Origin: Bacteroidales bacterium
GTDB lineage: Bacteria; Bacteroidota; Bacteroidia; Bacteroidales; F082
Reading direction: 5' to 3'
Length of the DNA stretch: 57,291 nt
Assembly: GCA_017530365.1 (NCBI GenBank)
Contig: JAFXMK010000028.1
Location: 1 to 57,291 of the forward strand
Under the pieces are notes generated by a model. The model saw nothing but the letters and a program-made list of their open reading frames with translations, ran no database searches and had not been told where the DNA came from. Of this stretch, positions 7,716 to 14,339 are shown one piece after another. Each line of letters opens with the position of its first letter. Position 1 is the stretch's first letter. Position numbers and translations under genes: made by a program.

Positions 7716-8957
7716 ATGAACAATAGAAGAGTAGTAATTACAGGTATGGGGGTTGTTTCGCCGGTGGGCAACGATCTCGAAACCACATGGAATAATCTTA
7801 TTAATGGTGTGTGCGGCATTGCGCCCATCAAGTCTTTCGACACCACTGATCTTCCTGTGAAGATTGCTGGCGAATTGAAGGATTTTGATCCCATCGCCTC
7901 TGGTGTGGACAAAGCCTTTGCCAAACGCAACGACCGTTTTGCCATCTATGCCATGGCAGCCGCTTATCAGGCGATGAAGGACAACGAGGATCTGCAACTC
8001 GATCCTTCGCGGCTCGGCGTGTATATCGGTTCCGGTATCGGCGGATTCGATACCATTTTGCGTGAAATCACCAAGATGAATGCAGAAGGTCCCCGTTGGG
8101 TGTCGCCTTTGATGATCCCCACCATGATCGGCAACATGGCTTCGGGAAGCGTGGCTATCCGCTACAACGCCCAAGGCCCCTGCGTTCCGATCGTGACGGC
8201 TTGTGCCACTGGCACCCATTCCGTCGGTGAGGCCTATCGCGCCATCAAGCACGGTTACGCCGATGCCATCATCACCGGTGGCTGCGAGGCTGGCATCAAC
8301 CCCATCAGCATCGCTGGCTTTGCCAACTGCAAGGCCTTGACCAAGGCTGAGGACCCGTTGAGAGCCTCCCTGCCGTTCAACAAGAACCGCGGTGGCTTCG
8401 TCATCGCTGAAGGCGCCGGCATCCTCCTCCTTGAGGAATACGAACACGCCAAACAGCGTGGCGCCAAGATCTATGCCGAGGTCTGTGGCTACGGCAACAG
8501 CTGCGATGCCTACCATAGCACCGCTCCTCGTCCGGATGGTACCACCCAAAGCCTTGCCATCAAGCAAGCCCTTGACGAAGCTGGCTACAAAGCAGGTGAG
8601 TCCTTGTATATCAACGCCCACGGCACAGGCACGCCGATGAACGACAGCGGTGAGACCAAAGCCATCAAGATCGCCATGGGCGAAGAAGAAGCCCGCAGAG
8701 CGCACATCAGCTCCACCAAGTCGGAGATGGGTCACGCCCTTGGCGCTGCCGGTGGCATCGAACTGGTGGCCTCCGTTATGGCGCTCAACACGGGTATCAT
8801 TCCCCCGACCATCGGCCTCGACGAACCTGATCCGGAATGCGACCTCGACTACACGCCGAACAAAGCCATCCAGACCAATATCGACATCGCCATCTCCAAC
8901 TCCCTCGGCTTCGGCGGTCACAACGCCTGCGTGGCCATCAGAAAACTGAACAACTGA
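7716..8957 (+). CDS. fabF: 3-oxoacyl-ACP synthase II (KAS II)
   Basis: At 413 residues it matches the usual length of FabF. Active-site residues are visible: Cys163 in VTACATGTHS, His in NAHGTGTPMNDSGE and His in KSEMGHALGAAGG. The enzyme elongates acyl-ACP with malonyl-ACP. It is the second gene of the cassette, separated from fabH by a repetitive 68-nt linker and from fabZ by 21 nt made of CTGAACAA units. The sequence keeps every residue expected for condensing activity, so it is a KAS rather than a chain-length-factor homologue. Confidence 0.94.
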   Translation: MNNRRVVITGMGVVSPVGNDLETTWNNLINGVCGIAPIKSFDTTDLPVKIAGELKDFDPIASGVDKAFAKRNDRFAIYAMAAAYQAMKDNEDLQLDPSRLGVYIGSGIGGFDTILREITKMNAEGPRWVSPLMIPTMIGNMASGSVAIRYNAQGPCVPIVTACATGTHSVGEAYRAIKHGYADAIITGGCEAGINPISIAGFANCKALTKAEDPLRASLPFNKNRGGFVIAEGAGILLLEEYEHAKQRGAKIYAEVCGYGNSCDAYHSTAPRPDGTTQSLAIKQALDEAGYKAGESLYINAHGTGTPMNDSGETKAIKIAMGEEEARRAHISSTKSEMGHALGAAGGIELVASVMALNTGIIPPTIGLDEPDPECDLDYTPNKAIQTNIDIAISNSLGFGGHNACVAIRKLNN

Positions 8958-8977
8958 ACAATTGAACAACTGAACAA
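8947..8977. repeat. CTGAACAA repeat linker (fabF-fabZ)
   Basis: AACTGAACAATTGAACAACTGAACAAG spans the end of fabF and the spacer to fabZ. Units of 8-9 bases (CTGAACAA) are repeated, with the first units forming the last codons of fabF. The same unit recurs at 9406-9436 and 33892-33926. Confidence 0.8.
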
Positions 8978-8978
8978 G

Positions 8979-9407
8979 ATGAATAGAGAAGAAATCAAAC
9001 AGTACCTCCCGCACCGCGAGCCTATGCTCCTGGTCGATGAGATGACCCTCGACGAGAACCACGTGGCCCATTCCAAATACCATGTGACGGGCGAGGAATT
9101 TTTCCTGAAAGGCCACTTTCCAGGTGAACCCGTCGTCCCGGGTGTCATCCTCTGCGAGATCATGGCCCAGTCCTGCGCCTTGCTGATGAAGGACGACCTC
9201 ATCGGTAAGCTGACCTTCTACACGGGTATCGACAAAGTCCGTTTCAAGAACAGCGTCCGTCCCGGCGACACCGTCGAAGTGGAAGCCACCCTCGATGTGC
9301 ATCGTGCCAATATTTACATCTGTTCCGCCAAGCTGAGCGTCGGCGGTAAAATGTGTGTCAGAGGTGAATTGTCATTTGCTCTCCTTCCTGACACTCGCCA
9401 AAAATAA
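8979..9407 (+). CDS. fabZ: 3-hydroxyacyl-ACP dehydratase, FabZ type
   Basis: This is a 142-residue hot-dog-fold protein with the FabZ signature: LPHREPMLLVD at 10-20, catalytic His46 in GHFPGEPVVPGV and Glu60 in ILCEIMAQ. It removes water from 3-hydroxyacyl-ACP to give the trans-2-enoyl-ACP. It lies between fabF and acpP in the cassette. The ATG at 8979 directly follows a run of CTGAACAA repeats. Specialised dehydratases of polyene clusters belong to the same fold, so the substrate is not certain. Confidence 0.9.
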   Translation: MNREEIKQYLPHREPMLLVDEMTLDENHVAHSKYHVTGEEFFLKGHFPGEPVVPGVILCEIMAQSCALLMKDDLIGKLTFYTGIDKVRFKNSVRPGDTVEVEATLDVHRANIYICSAKLSVGGKMCVRGELSFALLPDTRQK

Positions 9408-9436
9408 CTGAACAACTGAATAACTGAACAACTTAA
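9406..9436. repeat. CTGAACAA repeat linker (fabZ-acpP)
   Basis: A spacer made of AACTGAACA / AACTGAATA units lies between the fabZ stop and acpP. It has the same unit as the linkers at 8947 and 33892. Confidence 0.8.
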
Positions 9437-9447
9437 AACCGATAACA

Positions 9448-9687
9448 ATGGCAACATTACAAGACAAAATCAGAAGCATCATCGCCTCCAAATTGGGTCT
9501 CGATGAAAGCGAAATCACTCCTGAAAAGAATCTCTCCAACGACCTGGGTGCCGACTCACTGGACGTTGTCGAGCTCTCCATGGATCTGGAACGCGAGTTC
9601 AACCTGAAGTTTGAAGATGCCGACACGGAGAAAATCCAAACTGTCGCTGATCTTTACAAATTGATTGAAGAATACACTTCGAAATAA
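9448..9687 (+). CDS. acpP: Acyl carrier protein
   Basis: This is a 79-residue acidic helical protein with the phosphopantetheine attachment motif GADSLDVVEL (Ser37). It carries acyl intermediates for the condensing enzyme, dehydratase and reductase encoded around it. It is complete and of usual length. A dedicated ACP inside the cassette favours a self-contained acyl-assembly unit, though it could equally be the housekeeping ACP. Confidence 0.95.
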   Translation: MATLQDKIRSIIASKLGLDESEITPEKNLSNDLGADSLDVVELSMDLEREFNLKFEDADTEKIQTVADLYKLIEEYTSK

Positions 9688-9761
9688 GAAGACAGGAGAC
9701 AGAAGTAAGAAGACAGAAATTTTTCTATCTTTGAATCTTCAAATCTTTAAATCATTAAATC
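9688..9761. repeat. Simple-sequence linker (GAAGACAG and ATCTTTAAATC types)
   Basis: The spacer between acpP and fabG has GAAGACAGGAGACAGAAG-like units followed by TCTTTGAATCTTCAAATC- and ATCATTAAATC-like units ending at the ATG. The first type recurs at 54774-54805 and the second at 54220-54258. Confidence 0.8.
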
Positions 9762-10508
9762 ATGAAATTACTAGAGAATAAAGTAGCCCTGATCACTGGC
9801 GCCGGTCGTGGTATCGGCAAGGCCATCGCCATGCGTTTCGCTCAGGAAGGCTGTGACATCGCTTTCACTGATATCGCTTTGAATGATGTTGTAATGGAGA
9901 CTGAGAAAGAGCTTCAAGCCATGGGCATCAAAGCCAAGGCATACGCTTCCAACGCCGCCAACTTCGAAGAGACGCATCAAGTGGTTGACGAGATTGTCAA
10001 GGACTTCGGTCGTATCGATATCCTCGTCAATAACGCTGGCATCACCAAGGATACCGCCCTTAAACGCATGACCGAGGATATGTGGGATGCCGTCATCAAC
10101 GTCAACCTCAAGTCGGTGTTCAATTTCACCAAGGCTGTGCAGCCCATCATGTGGAAACAGAATGGCGGTAGCGTCATCAACATGAGCTCGGTGGTGGGCG
10201 TCTCAGGCAACGCCAACCAGTGCAACTATTCAGCTTCCAAGGCTGGCATCATCGGCTTCACCAAAAGTGCCGCCAAGGAGATGGGCGTTCGTAACATCCG
10301 TCACAATGCCATCGCTCCGGGATTCATCATCACGGCCATGACCAATGCCCTTCCGGAAGATGTCCGCAAGGCTTGGGAACAGCAGATCCCGCTGCGTCGC
10401 GGTGGTACTCCCGAGGATGTCGCCAATGTGGCGCTCTTCCTCGCATCAGACCTCTCCTCGTATGTCACGGGCCAAGTTATCCACTGCTGTGGCGGCATGA
10501 ATTGCTAA
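9762..10508 (+). CDS. fabG: 3-oxoacyl-ACP reductase
   Basis: This 248-residue short-chain dehydrogenase has the cofactor loop TGAGRGIGKA (13-22), the NNAG motif at about 90-93, and the catalytic Ser143, Tyr156 and Lys160 in NMSSVVG...NYSASKAG. It reduces 3-oxoacyl-ACP with NADPH. It is the last gene of the cassette. Twenty-seven bases after its stop the remains of an IS3-type transposase begin. No enoyl reductase or malonyl transferase gene follows. Confidence 0.92.
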   Translation: MKLLENKVALITGAGRGIGKAIAMRFAQEGCDIAFTDIALNDVVMETEKELQAMGIKAKAYASNAANFEETHQVVDEIVKDFGRIDILVNNAGITKDTALKRMTEDMWDAVINVNLKSVFNFTKAVQPIMWKQNGGSVINMSSVVGVSGNANQCNYSASKAGIIGFTKSAAKEMGVRNIRHNAIAPGFIITAMTNALPEDVRKAWEQQIPLRRGGTPEDVANVALFLASDLSSYVTGQVIHCCGGMNC

Positions 10509-10535
10509 AAACGACAGGGTTTTAGTGGTTTTGCC

Positions 10536-11171
10536 GTGTGTCTTAGCCTAGAAATTGTTGACACTTTTTGGAGCAATACCAGAAGTGAAAAACTGAAGAA
10601 GGCGAAGGAGGGGAACCCCAGGCTGGGAAGCGTGAAGCTGTGGCTGATGCTGAAGCGGCAACTCGACGAAACGGGATGCTTCCCCAGTCGCGACACTTTC
10701 ATAGAGATGCTACGCCGCAACGGTCTGATGGTGAGGATCAAGCGTTGGCACGATTACGTGACCACCAACTCCAACCATAACCTGTGGAAGTACCCCAATC
10801 TGGTCAAGGGGTTGGCGGTGACGGAGCCGCACTGCGTGTGGGTGAGCGACATCACCTATGTGGAGACCTGGGAGGGAGTGCTCTACCTCTCGCTGGTGAC
10901 CGACCTTTACTCGCACAAGACCGAGTGGCTTTACCACCTGGAACCGCTTCCGGAAAAGCAATGCCCCGACACACTCGGTCGCATCATTGCGTTCTACAAC
11001 GACGAGAGACCTCACATGATCGTAGGCTACCAGATACCGTCGGAGGCACATCAGCAAAGCGGGCAGCAGAAAAAGTGTTGGAAAAATCCATGGGATAAAC
11101 TGAAAGAAACGGAAAAAACACTTATATTTGACCCGCCAAACGAAAGTCACGACGGTTTACGCCTACGGTGA
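10536..11171 (+). pseudogene. IS3-family transposase remnant (OrfB) with internal deletion
   Basis: The reading frame resembles the IS3 OrfB product: an N-terminal helix-turn-helix segment (RLGSVKLWLMLKRQLDETG, FIEMLRRNGLMVR), the integrase core start CVWVSDITYV with the first Asp, and VTDLYSHK. It then jumps to AFYNDERPHM, which normally follows the catalytic Glu. The second Asp and the Glu region are therefore missing, so the protein cannot be active. The true OrfB N-terminus and OrfA are also absent. The GTG at 10536 is probably not a functional start. The remnant abuts fabG and begins the AT-rich island. Confidence 0.8.
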
Positions 11172-11202
11172 CGGAAACCCCAGCGGGGCATTGAGCTCCG
11201 TC
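11170..11202. other. Hairpin after the transposase remnant
   Basis: GACGGA (11170-11175) pairs with TCCGTC (11197-11202), with an inner CCCC/GGGG pairing around AGC. It is likely part of the IS non-coding end. Confidence 0.5.
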
Positions 11203-11257
11203 AGGTTTTGCCAAACGAGAAGCCACTCTGGATTGTCCTGCGGTAATGGAACGGCAT

Positions 11258-11399
11258 GACAACCTTTTTTAGGGTAAAATGACTTGAGATGAAAACGAAA
11301 CAGTGATGGGGTAAACCTTTTTTGGGGATAGGATATTGACTATGTAAACCATATTAGTTTAACCTTCCCAAATCCGTCAACCTTTTTCAGGGAAAGTCA
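11258..11399 (+). repeat. Three ACCTTTTT-type direct repeats (IS-end-like)
   Basis: Three related copies are seen: GACAACCTTTTTTAGGG (11258 on), GTAAACCTTTTTTGGGG (11311 on) and GTCAACCTTTTTCAGGG (11376 on). Each is followed within 15 bases by a GACT or GTCA. They lie downstream of the transposase remnant and probably mark the right end of the old IS or nested insertions. Confidence 0.6.
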
Positions 11400-11485
11400 T
11401 AAAGTGTTGTAAATTTAAAAAACGGTTTAAAATAACCCTAAATCGATTTTTTTGTAAAAAATATGCGATAATTGAATAATTTGTT

Positions 11486-11493
11486 TATCTTTG
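11486..11493 (+). promoter_or_regulatory. Bacteroidota -7 box (TATCTTTG) in the island
   Basis: TATCTTTG matches the consensus in an otherwise non-coding AT-rich stretch. A -33 element at the right distance is not obvious. It would drive RNA through the 11.5-11.8 kb segment and perhaps the glycine-zipper lipoprotein. Confidence 0.4.
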
Positions 11494-11569
11494 TCAAACG
11501 ATTTGAGGAAAGGATAAATAAATCAATCAATAAAACATATATCTCCCATAAACTATTTGTCACATCTAT

Positions 11570-11713
11570 GATAACAAAGGTAACATCAATTGTCAATTAC
11601 TTGCAAACTCTCACCTCAAGCTGGATTTGGACGTTGCCAGTTGCTGGATTTGGATATAGGAGGCAGATTTTCTTCTGGCTTTTAGGTAAGAATAAGTTCA
11701 TTCGAAGATAAGT
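11570..11713 (+). CDS. Possible small cationic hydrophobic peptide (doubtful)
   Basis: From the ATG at 11570 a 46-codon frame runs to the TAA that ends at 11711 (the boundary is given a little loosely). The peptide is hydrophobic and aromatic in the middle (SSWIWTLPVAGFGYRRQIFF) and basic at the end (GKNKFIRR). The frame is also open upstream to a TTG at 11472, but that would overlap the promoter box. I know of no homologue. Its codons include a direct repeat GCTGGATTTGGA (11620 and 11643), so it may equally be non-coding RNA. Confidence 0.25.
11620..11654 (+). repeat. 12-bp direct repeat GCTGGATTTGGA
   Basis: Two exact copies lie at 11620-11631 and 11643-11654 in the stretch between the IS remnant and the glycine-zipper lipoprotein. 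Confidence 0.7.
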
Positions 11714-11729
11714 CTCGCAATTAAGGTGT

Positions 11730-11792
11730 CTGCCGTTTGCGGGACCACGCCAAACTTGAGGCGGTGGGAAAATTCACCACAGCAGTTTTTTT
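11730..11792 (+). ncRNA. Putative structured RNA end with terminator-like U run
   Basis: CTGCC (11730-11734) can pair with GGCGG (11760-11764), and GTTTG (11735-11739) with CAAAC (11751-11755), forming a two-part helix. A second small hairpin GGTG...CACC (11763-11778) is possible. T7 follows at 11786-11792. Together with the upstream TATCTTTG box this looks like a short transcript of about 290 nt or a leader of the next gene. The stretch 11172-11860 holds no other convincing gene. Confidence 0.35.
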
Positions 11793-11860
11793 GATGGATG
11801 CTTGCTGAAAGACACAACAATACGTCATATATTATTTTTAATCATTAAAACATCAGTATT

Positions 11861-12652
11861 ATGAAAAAAAATAGAATAATTGCCATCATGATTGGCATTT
11901 CTGCTATTGTAATAGCAGTGTTTTGGGGATGTACAAAAACAGATGCAAATTCTGATAAAGACATTCAGACTAGTACTAATAAATCTGTCGGACAATCCCA
12001 CAATAGTGGTTTGGACTATATTTACAAATCAATCCAAATTAAATCATATAAATCAACAGATCTGTTGTTAGATGATTTACGTAGATGTGCCAACTCTTTT
12101 CTAATGGAAGAATTTGAGAATGATATTAATGCACAATTTGTCTCTATTCAAAATAACGAATCAGCTATATTAAAAATCCGATCTGATTATCAAGAGTTTG
12201 GGTGTGTTAATATTGAAAATGTATGGTTTGCAAATAATTCAAATGATCTATCAGAGAAACAAAAGGAATTGTTGTCAATATTGGCAGATGCTCTTAACAG
12301 TAATGATCTTCAAACAGTATTGATTGCGTGTCAAACAGTAAATAGTCGTGTAATAAATGAATGCAGTGAAGAAGAGAGGACGCTTATGGAGTATTCGATT
12401 GATATTTGCATCGCTTCTTCACAATATTGGTCGGAAAATATTGATAAATGGATTCAATTATTTGGAGTTCAAGAAACAAGATGGTTTAACTGGGGGAGCT
12501 TGCCAAAATCTGATATTGCAGGAGGCATAGGAGGTGCTATTGGTGGCGCAATTGCTGGAGGAGGCGCAGGTGCAATTCCTGGTGCATTAGGAGGTGCTAT
12601 AGGGACATCCGCTACAGATGCGGTCCTGCAGATTTTAAATCACTATTTTTAA
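11861..12652 (+). CDS. Lipoprotein with C-terminal glycine-zipper segment
   Basis: The protein has 263 residues. The N-terminus has a membrane-spanning signal with lipobox-like VFWGC (Cys24). The middle (about 50-215) is helical and charged with no family I recognise. The C-terminus (about 218-250) is a run of GxxxG-type repeats (GGIGGAIGGAIAGG, PGALGGAIG), like the membrane-inserting segment of two-peptide bacteriocins and other glycine-zipper proteins. It therefore probably inserts into or bridges a membrane. Codon use is strongly AT-rich compared with neighbouring core genes, and the gene follows IS debris, which suggests transfer. The small membrane protein 21 nt downstream is a plausible partner. 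Toxin/immunity is only a hypothesis. Confidence 0.6.
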   Translation: MKKNRIIAIMIGISAIVIAVFWGCTKTDANSDKDIQTSTNKSVGQSHNSGLDYIYKSIQIKSYKSTDLLLDDLRRCANSFLMEEFENDINAQFVSIQNNESAILKIRSDYQEFGCVNIENVWFANNSNDLSEKQKELLSILADALNSNDLQTVLIACQTVNSRVINECSEEERTLMEYSIDICIASSQYWSENIDKWIQLFGVQETRWFNWGSLPKSDIAGGIGGAIGGAIAGGGAGAIPGALGGAIGTSATDAVLQILNHYF

Positions 12653-12673
12653 TCAACCTTAACAACACACGTT

Positions 12674-12907
12674 ATGAATCAACCAATAGTTAAGCATGTT
12701 TTTGCTAGTGTCATTGGGGGAACGATAGTTTTTCTCATTCTATTTCTTATCAACAAGGAGGAACCAAATGTATTAGCAAAGGCTATCTGTTTGGGAATGG
12801 GATGCGCCATTGGAGTTTTTATTGCTTTCCGTATGAAACTGGCTTTGAAAAGAAATAAACCAGATGATGAAAAGATGCGGTTGGATAATGACAGCCTGAA
12901 AGATTAG
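12674..12907 (+). CDS. Small membrane protein with two helices
   Basis: This 77-residue protein has two predicted membrane helices (about 8-27 and 36-54) and a charged cytoplasmic tail rich in Lys, Asp and Arg. It is 21 nt downstream of the glycine-zipper lipoprotein in the same AT-rich island and probably on the same transcript. Its size and shape resemble bacteriocin immunity proteins or small membrane chaperones, but there is no motif to decide. Its stop is 13 nt from the end of the convergent LytTR gene. Confidence 0.5.
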   Translation: MNQPIVKHVFASVIGGTIVFLILFLINKEEPNVLAKAICLGMGCAIGVFIAFRMKLALKRNKPDDEKMRLDNDSLKD

Positions 12908-12920
12908 TATTGAAACATCC

Positions 12921-13799
12921 TTACCTCTTATTAAACGCCTCCAATACCCGTTTCGAATAGGTCTTCGAAACGGGTATTGAGTCTAATCCGTCGCGTTCGA
13001 AATCGATGATGAAGCCGTCCGCTTCGTTGTGTAGCACGCTGACTTTCTTGATGTTGACGATGTAGGAACGGTGGCAGCGCATCAAGGAACTGATGTCAAC
13101 ACAGTTGTCCTCAATGGTCTTCATTTTGCAACGCAGCATGTAACTGGCAATGGCGCCGTTGCGCTGGTAAAACACGTTGATGTAGTTGTCTTCAGCCTTA
13201 ATATAATAAAGGTTGTCGAGCTTTACGGAGAGTTTCAGGTTGCCGTTGTTATCCATCAAGTTGATGATCTCGGTGTGCTCGGGCAAAGTTTCATTGTCGG
13301 ATTCCACCGCATCGCTCTTGGTGAGGGTGAGCTTGCGGCGCGACTCCTTAAGCAGAATCATCAAATCGACGATCGTGTAAGGTACGGCTAAGGCAATGAA
13401 AGTGATCAACAAGCTTTTACCAAAGATGAACTCTAAGGAATGTTGAGTCGCTTTTACTAAAAAGAAGGATAGATAGGTGTGGAAAGCGGCAATCAAGACG
13501 ATTTCTAGGAACAGCCATAGGAGGTATGCCCACATTGCAAAATGTCGCAGCTTCTTTACACAGAACGTCATCAACGAGCGGCTGCAAGCCAGGAAAAAGG
13601 TGCCGATGCCTACAAAAGCCAAAGTGCCGATGAAACGGCTGTTCGTACCCAACTGGAACCACGAAGTGTCGGAAAACGGTGTGTAAGCCGTCAGAAACAC
13701 GAGGGCGAACAAGACGGAAATGACGACGTGCTGTGCCTGGCTAAAGGGGTCAGTGAGGCATTCTGGAGCTTGCGTGATAAGTTGTTTTCGAAACTTCAT
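12921..13799 (-). CDS. Membrane-anchored LytTR-type transcription regulator
   Basis: The protein has 292 residues, with about four membrane helices in the first 155 residues followed by a C-terminal LytTR DNA-binding domain (about 185-290). LytTR features visible are LDNLYYIKAEDNYINVFY, the MKTIED turn, the basic recognition stretch RCHRSYIVNIKKV and the final IPVSKTYSKRVLEAF. It lacks a receiver domain. Such four-helix plus LytTR proteins are membrane-bound regulators in Bacteroidota. Their signals are mostly unknown. A perfect 16-bp inverted repeat lies within the last codons. It is convergent with the glycine-zipper pair. Confidence 0.85.
   Translation of the reverse strand: MKFRKQLITQAPECLTDPFSQAQHVVISVLFALVFLTAYTPFSDTSWFQLGTNSRFIGTLAFVGIGTFFLACSRSLMTFCVKKLRHFAMWAYLLWLFLEIVLIAAFHTYLSFFLVKATQHSLEFIFGKSLLITFIALAVPYTIVDLMILLKESRRKLTLTKSDAVESDNETLPEHTEIINLMDNNGNLKLSVKLDNLYYIKAEDNYINVFYQRNGAIASYMLRCKMKTIEDNCVDISSLMRCHRSYIVNIKKVSVLHNEADGFIIDFERDGLDSIPVSKTYSKRVLEAFNKR
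12942..12979. repeat. Perfect 16-bp inverted repeat inside the LytTR gene end
   Basis: The arm CAATACCCGTTTCGAA (12942-12957) is perfectly complementary to 12964-12979 across a 6-base loop. It encodes the segment SIPVSKTYSKRVLE near the C-terminus of the LytTR protein, so the mRNA end carries a very stable hairpin. Confidence 0.85.
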
Positions 13800-13816
13800 G
13801 ATTCAATGTTGGGCTG

Positions 13817-13824
13817 CAAAGATA
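13817..13824 (-). promoter_or_regulatory. -7 box (TATCTTTG on minus strand) for the LytTR gene
   Basis: CAAAGATA on the plus strand is TATCTTTG on the minus strand, 17 nt before the LytTR start codon. No good -33 partner is seen. Confidence 0.45.
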
Positions 13825-13877
13825 CGATTTTTTTCTCGATTGCTTCGTTATCGCTCGCAATGACATGAGGCGAAACT

Positions 13878-14339
13878 TTAAAACTCTTTTAATACTTCCC
13901 AGACCAAACTGGTTTCAAAGCCTTTTTGTATGGCGTATGCGGCCAGTTTGCGTTTCCTCTCGAAATCGTTTTCCGCCTTGACGGTCTTGGCCTTGGTTTT
14001 CAAGATGTCGATGAGGCGTTGTCGATAGACCTCTTCATCAGTATCTAGCATGGCTTCTTCAATCATCTCTTTGGCAACACCCTTCTGCATCAAGTGAAAA
14101 CGGATCTTGTTCAAGCCCCAGCCGCTTTGGTTGATCTTGCCACGAACAAAGGCACGGGCAAAACGCTCCTCATTGACAAAACGGTTGTCAATCAGGTAGC
14201 GGAGAATGTCATCTTTGTCTGTTTGGCTGATTTCAAAGGTCTTCAGCTTGTCTGTCACGTCTTTGACACAACGCTCCTGATAGGCGCAATATTTGGCCAT
14301 CTTGTCCAGGACTTGGTCGGGTGATAAAGGCTTGGACAT
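13878..14339 (-). CDS. recX: RecX-family regulatory protein
   Basis: The 153-residue helical protein shows the RecX pattern of three tandem three-helix repeats: YCAYQERCVKDVTDKL, YLIDNRFVNEERFARAFVRGK and GLNKIRFHLMQKGV. RecX binds RecA filaments and limits recombination. I chose the ATG at 14337-14339 because it overlaps the TGA of the upstream membrane protein (TGATG), which suggests translational coupling. An ATG two codons earlier is the alternative. recA is not adjacent. The arrangement behind a PfoR-like transporter is unusual. Confidence 0.88.
   Translation of the reverse strand: MSKPLSPDQVLDKMAKYCAYQERCVKDVTDKLKTFEISQTDKDDILRYLIDNRFVNEERFARAFVRGKINQSGWGLNKIRFHLMQKGVAKEMIEEAMLDTDEEVYRQRLIDILKTKAKTVKAENDFERKRKLAAYAIQKGFETSLVWEVLKEF

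Noticed and set aside
7698-9302. Long minus-strand frame over fabF and fabZ
   Set aside because: It is a shadow of high-GC coding sequence. The plus-strand frames have complete catalytic motifs.
6697-10508. Aryl-polyene or polyketide cluster
   Set aside because: No aromatic lyase, glycosyl- or acyltransferase or enoyl-reductase-free ketosynthase pair is adjacent, and hutH is 25 kb away. Kept only as a question about the product.
11472-11569. A 79-residue frame beginning at a TTG at 11472
   Set aside because: The start overlaps the TATCTTTG box and has no ribosome-binding sequence. Only the shorter ATG 11570 frame was kept, as doubtful.
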